Shown: one piece after another, positions 1 to 6,386 of the stretch
Position numbering within the stretch: position 1 is the first letter of the stretch
Layout: each line of letters starts with the position of its first letter
DNA from: Oscillospiraceae bacterium
GTDB lineage: Bacteria; Bacillota; Clostridia; Christensenellales; Aristaeellaceae
DNA: 8,418 nucleotides
Assembly (NCBI GenBank): GCA_031266295.1
Contig: JAISBH010000156.1
Span: 1 to 8,418 of the forward strand
Direction: 5' to 3'
Position numbers and translations under genes: made by a program
The notes under the pieces: generated by a model
Told to the model about the DNA's origin: nothing
The model's input: only the letters and a program-made list of their open reading frames with translations
Databases searched by the model: none

Positions 1-6
1 ATTGAC

Positions 7-3000
7 TTGGCCGACGACATGACCTTGGAAGCGTTAATCCAGATAACCGCGAATACCAGCGGCGTAGACGAGGCTATATCCGCGCTGGATAGGCTGAATC
101 AGGCCGCGCAGTCAGCCAGTCAAGGGGTATCCGGCGCGGGGTCGAGCATGGGCGCTGGAATAAGTGGCGCAACCGATCAGATCAAAGAAGCCGCCGTCAC
201 GCAGGAAGCGTTTATCGCGGAGTACAGAAGCGTTTCAAAGTCCATGGGCGAAACCGACGAGCAGATAGAGCGTGACGTCCAAACATACATAAGGGAGTCG
301 GGGAATCAGACGCAGGCCGTCGTGAAGCAGACGGAAGCGGTGCGGGATCAGGTAGAGGTTATCGGCGAGAGCGCTGCCGTGACGCAGAAGCAAACCAAGG
401 CCGCGAAGGACAATGCCAGCGCGGCAAAGACCGCAGCGGCGGCGCAGCAAGCGGCGCAGAAGGCGCAAGCGGAGCATGTCTCCAGCGTGAAAGCTGGAGC
501 GACTACGCTGCAAAGCTGGGGCAGCAACCTGACCAAGGCGGTGACGCTGCCGATCATAGCGGCGGGAATCGCCAGCGGGAAGGCCGCGATCGACTTCGAG
601 ACCGCGTTCACGGGCGTTACCAAGACGGTCGACGGCAGTGATGAAGACTTCGCCGCGCTGCGCAAAAACATACTGGAGACGTCCACCCAGATGCCATTCG
701 CGGCCACGGAGATCGCGCGCGTGGCTCAGACTGCAGGTCAGTTGGGTGTAAAGGTCGGGGATATTCAGGACTTTACGAAAACCATGCTTATGTTGGGTAC
801 CGCGACGGACGACCTGGGCGCGGACGAGGCCGCGAGCACGATCGCGCAGTTCGCCGCGATCACGGGCATGAGCATAGACGACTCGGATCGGCTGGCCGCG
901 TCGATCGTCGCGCTGGGTAACAACTTCCCGACTACCGAAGGCAAGATCGCAAGTATGGCGCTGCGGTTGAGCGCGGCCGGACGCCAGGCGGGCATGACCG
1001 AGGCGCAGACGCTGGGGTTCGCGGCGGCGCTGGCCAGCGTGGGTATCGAGGCCGAGATGGGCGGCAGTGCATTTTCGAAAATGCTACTGAACATCGATAT
1101 GGCAGTGGCCAGCGGTGGGGATGAGCTGAAGCAGTTCGCGAAGGTATCCGGGATGAGCGCGGATCAGTTCGCGAAGGCGTGGAAGGACGCCGCCGCCGGG
1201 GCGATGGAGACGTTCATAGTCGGGTTAAGCGAGGTTGAGAGCAAGGGCGGGAACCTGTCCAGCACGCTGGGCAAGTTGGGCGTGGACGAAGTCCGGCTGC
1301 GGGATACCATGATGCGTCTGGCGGGCGGGGTGGACAAGGTTAAGGGCGCGGTATCCGAGAGCACCAAGGCGTGGAGTGAAAACAATGCGCTGCAGAAAGA
1401 ATACGACCGCTTCGCCGAGACCATGCAAAGCCAGATCACAACGACCATGAACAAGCTGAACACAGCCGGGATCAACATCGGCGCGGGATTGATGCCTGCG
1501 CTGGACAAGGTGCTGGACGTGGTGGGGAACATAGCGGGCGCGTTCGCGGACATGGACGAAGGCCTGCGCAACACGTTGATATTCGGCGGCGGCGCGTTGG
1601 CCGCGATAGGGCCGCTACTGAATGGTCTGGGCGGACTGGCCAAGACGGTTATAGATTTTCCCACGACCATGAAGAACGTGGGGACTGCGTTCTCGATGCT
1701 GGGCGGGTTGTTTACTAATCCGGTGGGGTTGGGGATAACTGCGGCGACTGTTGGGGTAGTTGGATTGGTATCGGCGCTGAATTCCTTACGCACGGATGAT
1801 ATTAAGGGCGCGTTCGCCAACGTCGAATACGACGAAGAGCAGATTGCACGGATGACCAAACAACTTGAAGAGGGAACGCTCCAAATCAATAAGAACGTGC
1901 AGCTCGCCATTAACATCAACGAGGAAACCAATGAGATCAAGAATAAGATCAATGCCTACTTTGCCGACGGGAAGCTAGACTCCAAGGACGTCAAGCAAAT
2001 TAAGCAGGACGTTGAGGTTATAGTAAACGAGACGTTCACCGAAACTAACAAGGACGGCGTGGTCACGAAGGTCGAAGCGGCGCTGCTGACCGAGCTGGTC
2101 TCCCTGCAGGAAGAACTGAACGGGATACTCGACGGGATGCAGGGCAAGACCGGCCAGGCCGCGCTGGACGAAGCCATGGCCGTACTGGAGCGCATAGAGA
2201 ACATCCGCCTGCGCCTGGGCGTGATCAACTCCGAAATGTACCAGGAGCAGCTAGGATCCTACAACCGCATAACGATGGGCCTGGGCACGGAGGAAGACGT
2301 CCTTCCGGCGACGCTGCACCTAAAGCAGGAATACGAGGTCGAACTGGTCAACATCACCCAGGATTACAAGGATCAACGCGCCGAATTGATTCGCAAGTTT
2401 AACGAGGCGATAAACAGCGGGAACACTGAAGAAGCCGAAAAAATCGACATTAAGATCAAGGAGCTTGATCTTAAGTTCGAGGTAGACAAACAAAAGCTGC
2501 AGTCCGACTACCTAACCGGGCTGAGCAAGCTGTTCGAGGGGCTGGGGCCGTCACTGGGCGAGGAATACGCAAAGGTTCTTGAAGACCTGGCGAAGAATTG
2601 GGATATGCAGGCGCTCGTTCAATCGGCGCTGGACACGATAACGAACGGCGGGACGGTTGATGAAGACGCCATAAAGTCGATATTAACGCCTGAAGTATTA
2701 GCTAAATACTTTAAACTGCCGCCGGACGCTATCGATCAAATACTGAAGGATCCCACGATATTCGGCGGGTTGTCAACGATGCTCAGCCAGCTCATGTACG
2801 AACTGCGGACGGAATTCACTAAAGAATTAAAAGGGCTTGACAAGAACCCAATCGTCTCGGCGTTGGAGACACTCTTTAAGGACGAGACGTTCCTAGAAGC
2901 TATACAAAATTTCGATCCTAGCGCGGTATGGGGCGCGCTGCTTGACGCGCTGAAGTCGTACGACCTGAAGGACGATAAGCTAGGCAATGACTTTGTTCAA

Positions 3001-4935
3001 AAGGTAATCGAGGATATTCAAAAGCAGTTCGAGACCATCACGGTTCCGGCTGGCCACGTAGCGTTTGACGCGAGCGGCGCCGAGGTACAGATAGAAAATC
3101 TAAAAGTCGGCGATATAGTCTACGACGCAACCGGCGCGGAATTCGAGGTTATAGGCTTGACGACTAACCCGGAAACGGGTGTTGAATCGGTCACGCTAAA
3201 GCCGACCGGGGTTAAAGTCGCGCTGCAAGGCGTTCCACCCGTCGTTGAAGGCGGCGTCGGCGAATATACCGTCCCGATAGACAGCGTAAACGCCAAGCCC
3301 GGCGACATCGTGATCGATCCGTCCGGTGCGCACTACACCATAACTGAGGTCGTCGAGGATGTTGACGGCGGGACGGTAACGATCAAGTACAAGGCTGGCG
3401 AGGTCACGGTCGATCTAGGCGGGCAACCACCCACGCCTTCCGTTAATCTGGAGACGATCGAAGTGCCTATAGGGCAAGCCGTGTTAACGCCTGCAGGTAT
3501 ACTGGTTAACATCGGCGGAACGAAGGCGCTGGCGCAGCCCGGAGATATTGAGGTATCGGCGGACGGGACGACCGCGACGGTCAAGCCCGGAACGGTATTG
3601 GTCGATCCGGGTACGGGACAGCCGACGCTGAAGGTCGGCGAGGAAGGGTTCTCATTCCCGGTTCCCGAAGCGACGGCAAACATACAGATACTAAAGCTTA
3701 ACACGTCCGGCGCGACATCCGAACTGGAGCCGGGCGAAGGTGAAGAAGGTGGATCATCCCCCACATTGCCGCCCATACCAGAAGTTACGCAGCCGGTCGA
3801 GAAGGTCGTATACGACATAACGGGCGCGACGACCGAGACGACGGGCGAACCAACGCCGCAGCCGGAGGACGTCGGGTCGGCATACAAGATCGGCGAAGTC
3901 GCCAGCACGGGCGGCGGTATGGCAGCGCTGAAGAACAGCGGCGCGGGCGGTAAGAGCATCCCGATTAAGGTTAGCAAGGTCGTATACGACGTAACAGGCG
4001 CGACGACGGAGCTATCCGGGGAAATCCCGCAGCTAGACGAAGGCTCGACGCCTGCGCAGGAACTAACCCTGCCGATTAACGTGACGCTAGAACCGACGGT
4101 AGACTCCACGGGCGCGACGGACACCATAAACGCCGCGATGGACACGCTGCAGGAGGCGGGAGAGCGTACCAAGCCGGTTAACGTGACGCTTGAAGCCACG
4201 CCAGATTCCAGCGCCGCCGCGAGCGCGGTATCCGCCGCGATGGACACGCTGGAAACGCCGGAGACCAAAACCAAGCCGGTAACGGTGCAGCTTGCGGTAA
4301 CGGTGGATTCCTCCGGCGCGGAATCGGCCATACAAAGCGCGCTCAGTGCGCTGAGCAAGAGCGAGACGGTCACGAAGACCGTAACCGTAAACGTAAAGAC
4401 TGTCGAGAAGAAGAGCGGGTCGAGCGGGTCGTCCTCCTCATCCTCGTCATCGGGCGGTTCGTCTGGGGCGTCGACTTTGTCCAGTTCGTCCGGGTCGTCA
4501 GCGTCGCCTATGGCCGCGCCGATGGCGTTCGCGTCGCTGGCGGAACCGGTCTCGTTCGCGGCGGCGATGGAACCTGCCGCGTTAGAATCGGCGATAGAGC
4601 CGGTTGCATCCGCGTTAACAGTAGAACCGATTGCGGTCGCATCGATGGCGGCTGCGGTCGACAGCGCAGCCTCGCGGGCGGTGAGCGCGCTGCTGAGCGT
4701 CGCGGACATGGATTGGTCGGCTAATCTGGATGGGGTGATCGCGGCGATGGCGCGCGGCGTGGCTTCCGGGACGGGCAAAGACGGCGAGAGCGGCGAGGAG
4801 TCCTCGGCTGAATCCAACAAGGCCGCGAGGAATGGGATCGTGCAGAACGTGACGATAAACAGCGTGCACCCGCTAAGCCCGGCGCAGGCGGCAAGGGAAC
4901 TATATAAGACCGCGCAGAAACTGGCGCTGAGGTAG
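7..4935 (+). CDS. Phage tail tape measure protein (TP901 family core)
   Basis: This protein sets siphovirus tail length: it fills the growing tail tube and helps assembly start at the tip. Residues about 190-460 match the TP901-type tape measure core, beginning with an AIDFETAFTGVTKTV-like segment followed by the conserved TSTQMPFAATEIARVAQ and GQLGVKVGDIQDF stretches. Two hydrophobic segments follow (about 522-545 and 572-591), then helical and coiled-coil sequence (about 600-700 and 776-845). From about 1012 the protein becomes beta-rich and repetitive, and then Ser-rich (1470-1500). The C-terminus (SAESNKAARNGIVQNVTI... to QKLALR) is typical of tape measure proteins. The first start is TTG at 7, with an ATG at 19. 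The frame is open to base 1, so the true start may lie outside the window and no ribosome binding site is visible. Identity is sure from the core and the size; the start is not. Confidence 0.94.
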   Translation: MADDMTLEALIQITANTSGVDEAISALDRLNQAAQSASQGVSGAGSSMGAGISGATDQIKEAAVTQEAFIAEYRSVSKSMGETDEQIERDVQTYIRESGNQTQAVVKQTEAVRDQVEVIGESAAVTQKQTKAAKDNASAAKTAAAAQQAAQKAQAEHVSSVKAGATTLQSWGSNLTKAVTLPIIAAGIASGKAAIDFETAFTGVTKTVDGSDEDFAALRKNILETSTQMPFAATEIARVAQTAGQLGVKVGDIQDFTKTMLMLGTATDDLGADEAASTIAQFAAITGMSIDDSDRLAASIVALGNNFPTTEGKIASMALRLSAAGRQAGMTEAQTLGFAAALASVGIEAEMGGSAFSKMLLNIDMAVASGGDELKQFAKVSGMSADQFAKAWKDAAAGAMETFIVGLSEVESKGGNLSSTLGKLGVDEVRLRDTMMRLAGGVDKVKGAVSESTKAWSENNALQKEYDRFAETMQSQITTTMNKLNTAGINIGAGLMPALDKVLDVVGNIAGAFADMDEGLRNTLIFGGGALAAIGPLLNGLGGLAKTVIDFPTTMKNVGTAFSMLGGLFTNPVGLGITAATVGVVGLVSALNSLRTDDIKGAFANVEYDEEQIARMTKQLEEGTLQINKNVQLAININEETNEIKNKINAYFADGKLDSKDVKQIKQDVEVIVNETFTETNKDGVVTKVEAALLTELVSLQEELNGILDGMQGKTGQAALDEAMAVLERIENIRLRLGVINSEMYQEQLGSYNRITMGLGTEEDVLPATLHLKQEYEVELVNITQDYKDQRAELIRKFNEAINSGNTEEAEKIDIKIKELDLKFEVDKQKLQSDYLTGLSKLFEGLGPSLGEEYAKVLEDLAKNWDMQALVQSALDTITNGGTVDEDAIKSILTPEVLAKYFKLPPDAIDQILKDPTIFGGLSTMLSQLMYELRTEFTKELKGLDKNPIVSALETLFKDETFLEAIQNFDPSAVWGALLDALKSYDLKDDKLGNDFVQKVIEDIQKQFETITVPAGHVAFDASGAEVQIENLKVGDIVYDATGAEFEVIGLTTNPETGVESVTLKPTGVKVALQGVPPVVEGGVGEYTVPIDSVNAKPGDIVIDPSGAHYTITEVVEDVDGGTVTIKYKAGEVTVDLGGQPPTPSVNLETIEVPIGQAVLTPAGILVNIGGTKALAQPGDIEVSADGTTATVKPGTVLVDPGTGQPTLKVGEEGFSFPVPEATANIQILKLNTSGATSELEPGEGEEGGSSPTLPPIPEVTQPVEKVVYDITGATTETTGEPTPQPEDVGSAYKIGEVASTGGGMAALKNSGAGGKSIPIKVSKVVYDVTGATTELSGEIPQLDEGSTPAQELTLPINVTLEPTVDSTGATDTINAAMDTLQEAGERTKPVNVTLEATPDSSAAASAVSAAMDTLETPETKTKPVTVQLAVTVDSSGAESAIQSALSALSKSETVTKTVTVNVKTVEKKSGSSGSSSSSSSSGGSSGASTLSSSSGSSASPMAAPMAFASLAEPVSFAAAMEPAALESAIEPVASALTVEPIAVASMAAAVDSAASRAVSALLSVADMDWSANLDGVIAAMARGVASGTGKDGESGEESSAESNKAARNGIVQNVTINSVHPLSPAQAARELYKTAQKLALR
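3040..3606 (+). repeat. Beta-rich GDIV repeat region inside the tape measure protein
   Basis: Residues about 1012-1200 contain degenerate repeats built round [KQ]-x-GDI and D-x-[ST]-G-A. The clearest are KVGDIVYDATGAEFEVIG (1033-1050), KPGDIVIDPSGAHYTITE (1097-1114) and QPGDIEVSADGTTATV (from 1177). A second partial pattern, VPAGHVAFDASG (from 1013) against VPIGQAVLTPAG, recurs ahead of the first and third units. The alternation of hydrophobic residues predicts beta strands, unlike the helical sequence usual for tape measure proteins. Function is unknown. It could be a folded domain cleaved off or exposed at the tail tip. Confidence 0.6.
3802..4023 (+). repeat. Duplicated KVVYD-TGATTE motif in the tape measure protein
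   Basis: KVVYDITGATTETTGE begins at residue 1266 (base 3802) and KVVYDVTGATTELSGE at residue 1324 (base 3976), 58 residues apart. The first 15 bases of the two copies are identical. The stretch between them is Gly/Pro-rich and looks like linker. The motif is related to the D-x-[ST]-G-A motif that recurs through the whole C-terminal third. Confidence 0.6.
4069..4374 (+). repeat. Three tandem 34-residue (102-bp) repeats in the tape measure protein
   Basis: Units begin at residues 1355, 1389 and 1423, with a partial fourth unit at 1457. Each unit has a beta strand ([KL]-P-[VI]-[NT]-V-x-L), then T-x-D-S-[ST]-[GA]-A, then a helix (AIxxAMDTL-like), then a charged turn. The aligned aspartates are D1366, D1400 and D1434, exactly 34 residues apart. 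The module resembles the protein's own N-terminus (ITANTSGVDEAISALDRLN, from residue 13). Exact periodicity suggests duplication, which is a simple way for a tape measure gene to change length. Confidence 0.8.
4414..4506 (+). repeat. Ser/Gly-rich linker in the tape measure protein
   Basis: Residues about 1470-1500 are almost entirely Ser and Gly, with runs of up to eight serines encoded by mixed TCC/TCA/TCG codons. This is a low-complexity, probably disordered hinge between the 34-residue repeats and the EP repeats. The mixed codons argue against recent slippage of a single triplet. Confidence 0.75.
4543..4650 (+). repeat. Four 9-residue EP repeats in the tape measure protein
   Basis: Four consecutive nonapeptides start with Glu-Pro: EPVSFAAAM (E1513), EPAALESAI (E1522), EPVASALTV (E1531) and EPIAVASMA (E1540). 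The preceding nine residues, APMAFASLA (1504-1512), look like a fifth, degenerate unit. The rest of each unit is Ala-rich and hydrophobic. The role is unknown; it may pack as a short regular helix or extended rod before the conserved C-terminus. Confidence 0.75.
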
Positions 4936-4946
4936 CGGTAGCGGCG

Positions 4947-5351
4947 TCAGCCTTCTAATATGCGCAGCGCAGGGAACTGCGCAGCGATGGCGTCAAAGTC
5001 GCGGTCATTATGAAGCAGCGGTATATCATGCAGTATTGCAGTCGCCGCAATAAGCGTATCTATCGGACTCCTGATGGTTACGCCCTTTTGCCGCAGCGAC
5101 GCAAACATCAATGCGGCGCAGGCATACAACGTCGGCCCCGGCTCGGGATACAAGACCGTGTAACCTCGAAAGAATCTAAGCGCGGTATAGTATTCAACCG
5201 CCGTTTTGCAGCCCTGAAGGATCTCTTGCATGGTGAACGCCGAAAATCCGAAATCGACGCCGCTCTCAACGCATTGTTTAAGGACGTCTGATTTAGGATT
5301 GCGCTTGCGCCGCATGGCGTCAATAAGGACAGACGTATCCACGAGGATCAT
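4947..5351 (-). CDS. PIN-domain toxin of TA module 1 (VapC-like ribonuclease)
   Basis: This 134-residue protein is a single PIN domain of the VapC type. Family members are Mg2+-dependent ribonucleases that cut tRNA or rRNA and stop growth when free of their antitoxin. The expected acidic residues are present: D5 (MILVDTSVLID), E43 (MQEILQG), D98 (SPIDTLIAATA), and D116 or D118 (HNDRDFD). The ATG at 5351 overlaps the antitoxin stop by four bases (ATGA), with GAGGA seven bases upstream, so the pair is translationally coupled. It is convergent with the tape measure gene, with only 11 bases between the two stops and no terminator. The usual length and intact active site suggest a functional toxin. 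The target RNA cannot be told from sequence. Confidence 0.9.
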   Translation of the reverse strand: MILVDTSVLIDAMRRKRNPKSDVLKQCVESGVDFGFSAFTMQEILQGCKTAVEYYTALRFFRGYTVLYPEPGPTLYACAALMFASLRQKGVTIRSPIDTLIAATAILHDIPLLHNDRDFDAIAAQFPALRILEG

Positions 5352-5695
5352 TCGAACGTCCTCGCGCGTTCCGGCGGTCTAGGATCGTAGTCGTCGTCAA
5401 GCACGCCTATTAAGTCAAACGGGGAAACGCGTTCGCTTTGAGGGGCGTTGATCGCCGCCGCCTTTACGCCTAGTAAGGCGTTGATCTTCGCAGGAGTCGG
5501 CCAGTCGGCGGAATTTCCGTTCCCGTTAACGATAATGGCCGCGCTAAACGGTATGCGGCCTTCGCGTATCGACTGCCTCAAAAACATATTGAACGCGGTG
5601 GTCATGTTAAGACCCAGCTCGGCGAACAACGCCTCCGCCTTGGCCTTGACGGTCGAGTCGATCCTAAAGCTGACGTTCGATAGGTTGCCTTCCAT
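5348..5695 (-). CDS. RelB/DinJ-family antitoxin of TA module 1
   Basis: This 115-residue protein has an N-terminal ribbon-helix-helix of the RelB/DinJ type: strand VSFRID (8-13), then two helices up to about residue 46, ending in REGRIPF (44-50). It would bind its own promoter as a dimer. The rest (about 55-115), with an acidic DDDYD stretch near the end, should wrap the toxin. The start at 5695 is chosen because GGGAGG lies six bases upstream at 5702-5707, and the family fold begins at residue 8. The open frame runs on upstream to 5812, but that part has no RBS or homology. RelB/DinJ antitoxins are best known with RelE/YafQ toxins; here the partner is a PIN protein. Family call is firm; the operator is less certain. 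Confidence 0.9.
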   Translation of the reverse strand: MEGNLSNVSFRIDSTVKAKAEALFAELGLNMTTAFNMFLRQSIREGRIPFSAAIIVNGNGNSADWPTPAKINALLGVKAAAINAPQSERVSPFDLIGVLDDDYDPRPPERARTFE

Positions 5696-5701
5696 ATTTC
5701 G

Positions 5702-5707
5702 CCTCCC
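5702..5707 (-). promoter_or_regulatory. Ribosome binding site fixing the antitoxin 1 start
   Basis: GGGAGG on the minus strand, six bases before the ATG at 5695. It decides the start against upstream in-frame starts, including the one at 5812, which falls in the promoter -35 box. Confidence 0.8.
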
Positions 5708-5726
5708 ACGCTTGATGCAGGTAGCG

Positions 5727-5779
5727 GCGCGCAGCACGAAGTGGGCGCGGTGTCGCAGAACCCCGCAAGGGTTCTTACC
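5727..5779 (+). repeat. Palindromic repeat, copy 1 (leader of TA module 1)
   Basis: The unit has a 5' box (GCAGCACGAAGTGGGC, from 5731) followed by a hairpin with a 7-bp perfect stem, AGAACCC (5757-5763) against GGGTTCT (5769-5775), and the tail TTACC. The same layout recurs at 7411-7461: GCAGCGCGAAGCGGGC, then an AGAATCCC/GGGATTCT stem, then TTACC. The stem changes by a compensatory pair, C-G here for T-A there, so the pairing is kept. In this copy the hairpin lies just after the predicted TSS of TA module 1, in its 5' untranslated leader, so it could affect antitoxin mRNA. No terminator-like T-tract is seen. Confidence 0.7.
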
Positions 5780-5780
5780 T

Positions 5781-5815
5781 GTATTGTACCACAAAAACAG
5801 CGCAATTGTCAATAC
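5781..5815. promoter_or_regulatory. Possible operator half-sites of TA module 1
   Basis: GTATTG (5781-5786) and CAATAC (5810-5815) are inverted 6-bp arms overlapping the -10 and -35 boxes respectively. A ribbon-helix-helix antitoxin binding both would cover the promoter. The arms are short, so chance is possible. Confidence 0.35.
5783..5812 (-). promoter_or_regulatory. SigA-type promoter of TA module 1
   Basis: On the minus strand, TTGACA (5812-5807), an 18-base spacer and TACAAT (5788-5783) form a near-consensus vegetative promoter. The predicted start of transcription is near 5776, giving a leader of about 80 bases before the antitoxin ATG. Confidence 0.8.
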
Positions 5816-5907
5816 GACATAACGCCGTTAGCTTGATTATTTCCTATAGTGGCGCGCCCACTTCGCGCTGCGCGTCGCCAAACGCATGAAAAGGATGAGA
5901 TAGAATA

Positions 5908-6348
5908 ATGCGCACAATCTACGCCGTCTGGGGAACCGGGCAGACGGAGCTATATACCCTGGGCACGCTCGCGGATGCGGGCGACGCGCAGATTAGAATC
6001 GACCTGTCCCTAGCGCAAGAGATGCTGACGGGCGCGACATACTCGATTAAATTGCGCCGCGCGGACGGCGTGGAGTACATGGGCGCGACGGGACTGTCCG
6101 CCGACGCGGATAACGCTCTCGAATACGTCCTGCAGCAGCAGGACTTGTCCGCGCCAGGTGCGCTGTGGATAACGGTCACGGCGCAGAGCGGCGAGGCGAC
6201 GTTTACGTGGAAGTTCATAGGCTGGGTATATAACGCGGCCTACGACGGCGGCTACGGCTCCGCCGGGCCGCTGTGGGTGCAGGCGTTGCTTGCGATGGTC
6301 GAGGCGAGCAACGCGACATACAATGTGACGATCAACCAGGGCGGCTGA
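5908..6348 (+). CDS. Small phage tail-region protein of unknown function
   Basis: I do not recognise this 146-residue protein with certainty. It has no signal peptide, membrane segment or catalytic motif. Alternating hydrophobic residues with short turns (IRIDLSLAQEM, ATYSIKLRRADGVEY, ALWITVTAQSG, ATFTWKFIGWVYNAAY) predict an all-beta fold to about residue 112. A Gly-rich turn (DGGYGSAG), a short helix (VQALLAMVEASNA) and a polar end (TYNVTINQGG) follow. The dG-Y and GxLxI-V pattern recalls N-terminal domains of baseplate upper proteins (BppU-like), but only weakly. It lies between the tape measure and Dit genes on the same strand, so a minor tail or tail-tip role is likely. The start is ATG 5908. 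AAAGGATGAG (5890-5899) is an imperfect, slightly distant ribosome binding site. Confidence 0.75.
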   Translation: MRTIYAVWGTGQTELYTLGTLADAGDAQIRIDLSLAQEMLTGATYSIKLRRADGVEYMGATGLSADADNALEYVLQQQDLSAPGALWITVTAQSGEATFTWKFIGWVYNAAYDGGYGSAGPLWVQALLAMVEASNATYNVTINQGG

Positions 6349-6360
6349 ACCGAGTCGAGC

Positions 6361-6386
6361 GCTGCAAAAGGGATTCTGACCGCTTC
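6361..6386 (+). repeat. Palindromic repeat, partial copy 3
   Basis: CTGCA followed by AAGGGATTCTGACCGCTTC matches the right part of the copy at 7435-7467 (CTGCA, then AAGGGATTCTTACCGATTC) at 17 of 19 bases. The left stem arm (GAATCCCG) is missing, as if deleted, so no hairpin can form. It fills most of the 36-base gap between the stop of the small tail gene and the stop of toxin 2, and just touches the latter. Confidence 0.5.

Larger units (their letters stand above)
5728..5874. repeat. 22-bp inverted repeats flanking the TA module 1 promoter
   Basis: Arm 5728-5749 and arm 5853-5874 are reverse complements at 21 of 22 positions. Both arms match the 5' box of the palindromic repeat family, so the right arm is best read as an inverted half copy lacking the hairpin part. 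They enclose the repeat hairpin, the TA promoter (5783-5812) and about 40 bases of AT-richer sequence. Confidence 0.75.

Noticed and set aside
1164..1952. 262-codon open frame on the minus strand
   Set aside because: Opposite the conserved tape measure core; no RBS or recognisable domain.
3040..3250. Hint/intein-like domain suggested by the LKVGDIVYDATG stretch
   Set aside because: The catalytic N-terminal Cys/Ser block and the terminal His-Asn motif are missing; only a generic beta-turn motif is shared.
3333..4820. Long open frame of 495 codons on the minus strand
   Set aside because: It lies entirely within the tape measure gene and its translation is low-complexity Ser/Pro/Val-rich sequence, a shadow of GC-rich codons on the other strand.
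5696..5812. Longer antitoxin 1 starting at 5812
   Set aside because: The extension would be encoded by the promoter and hairpin leader; the GGGAGG site at 5702-5707 supports the start at 5695.
5448..5822. 124-codon open frame on the plus strand
   Set aside because: Antisense to the well-supported RelB/DinJ antitoxin and its promoter; no family resemblance.
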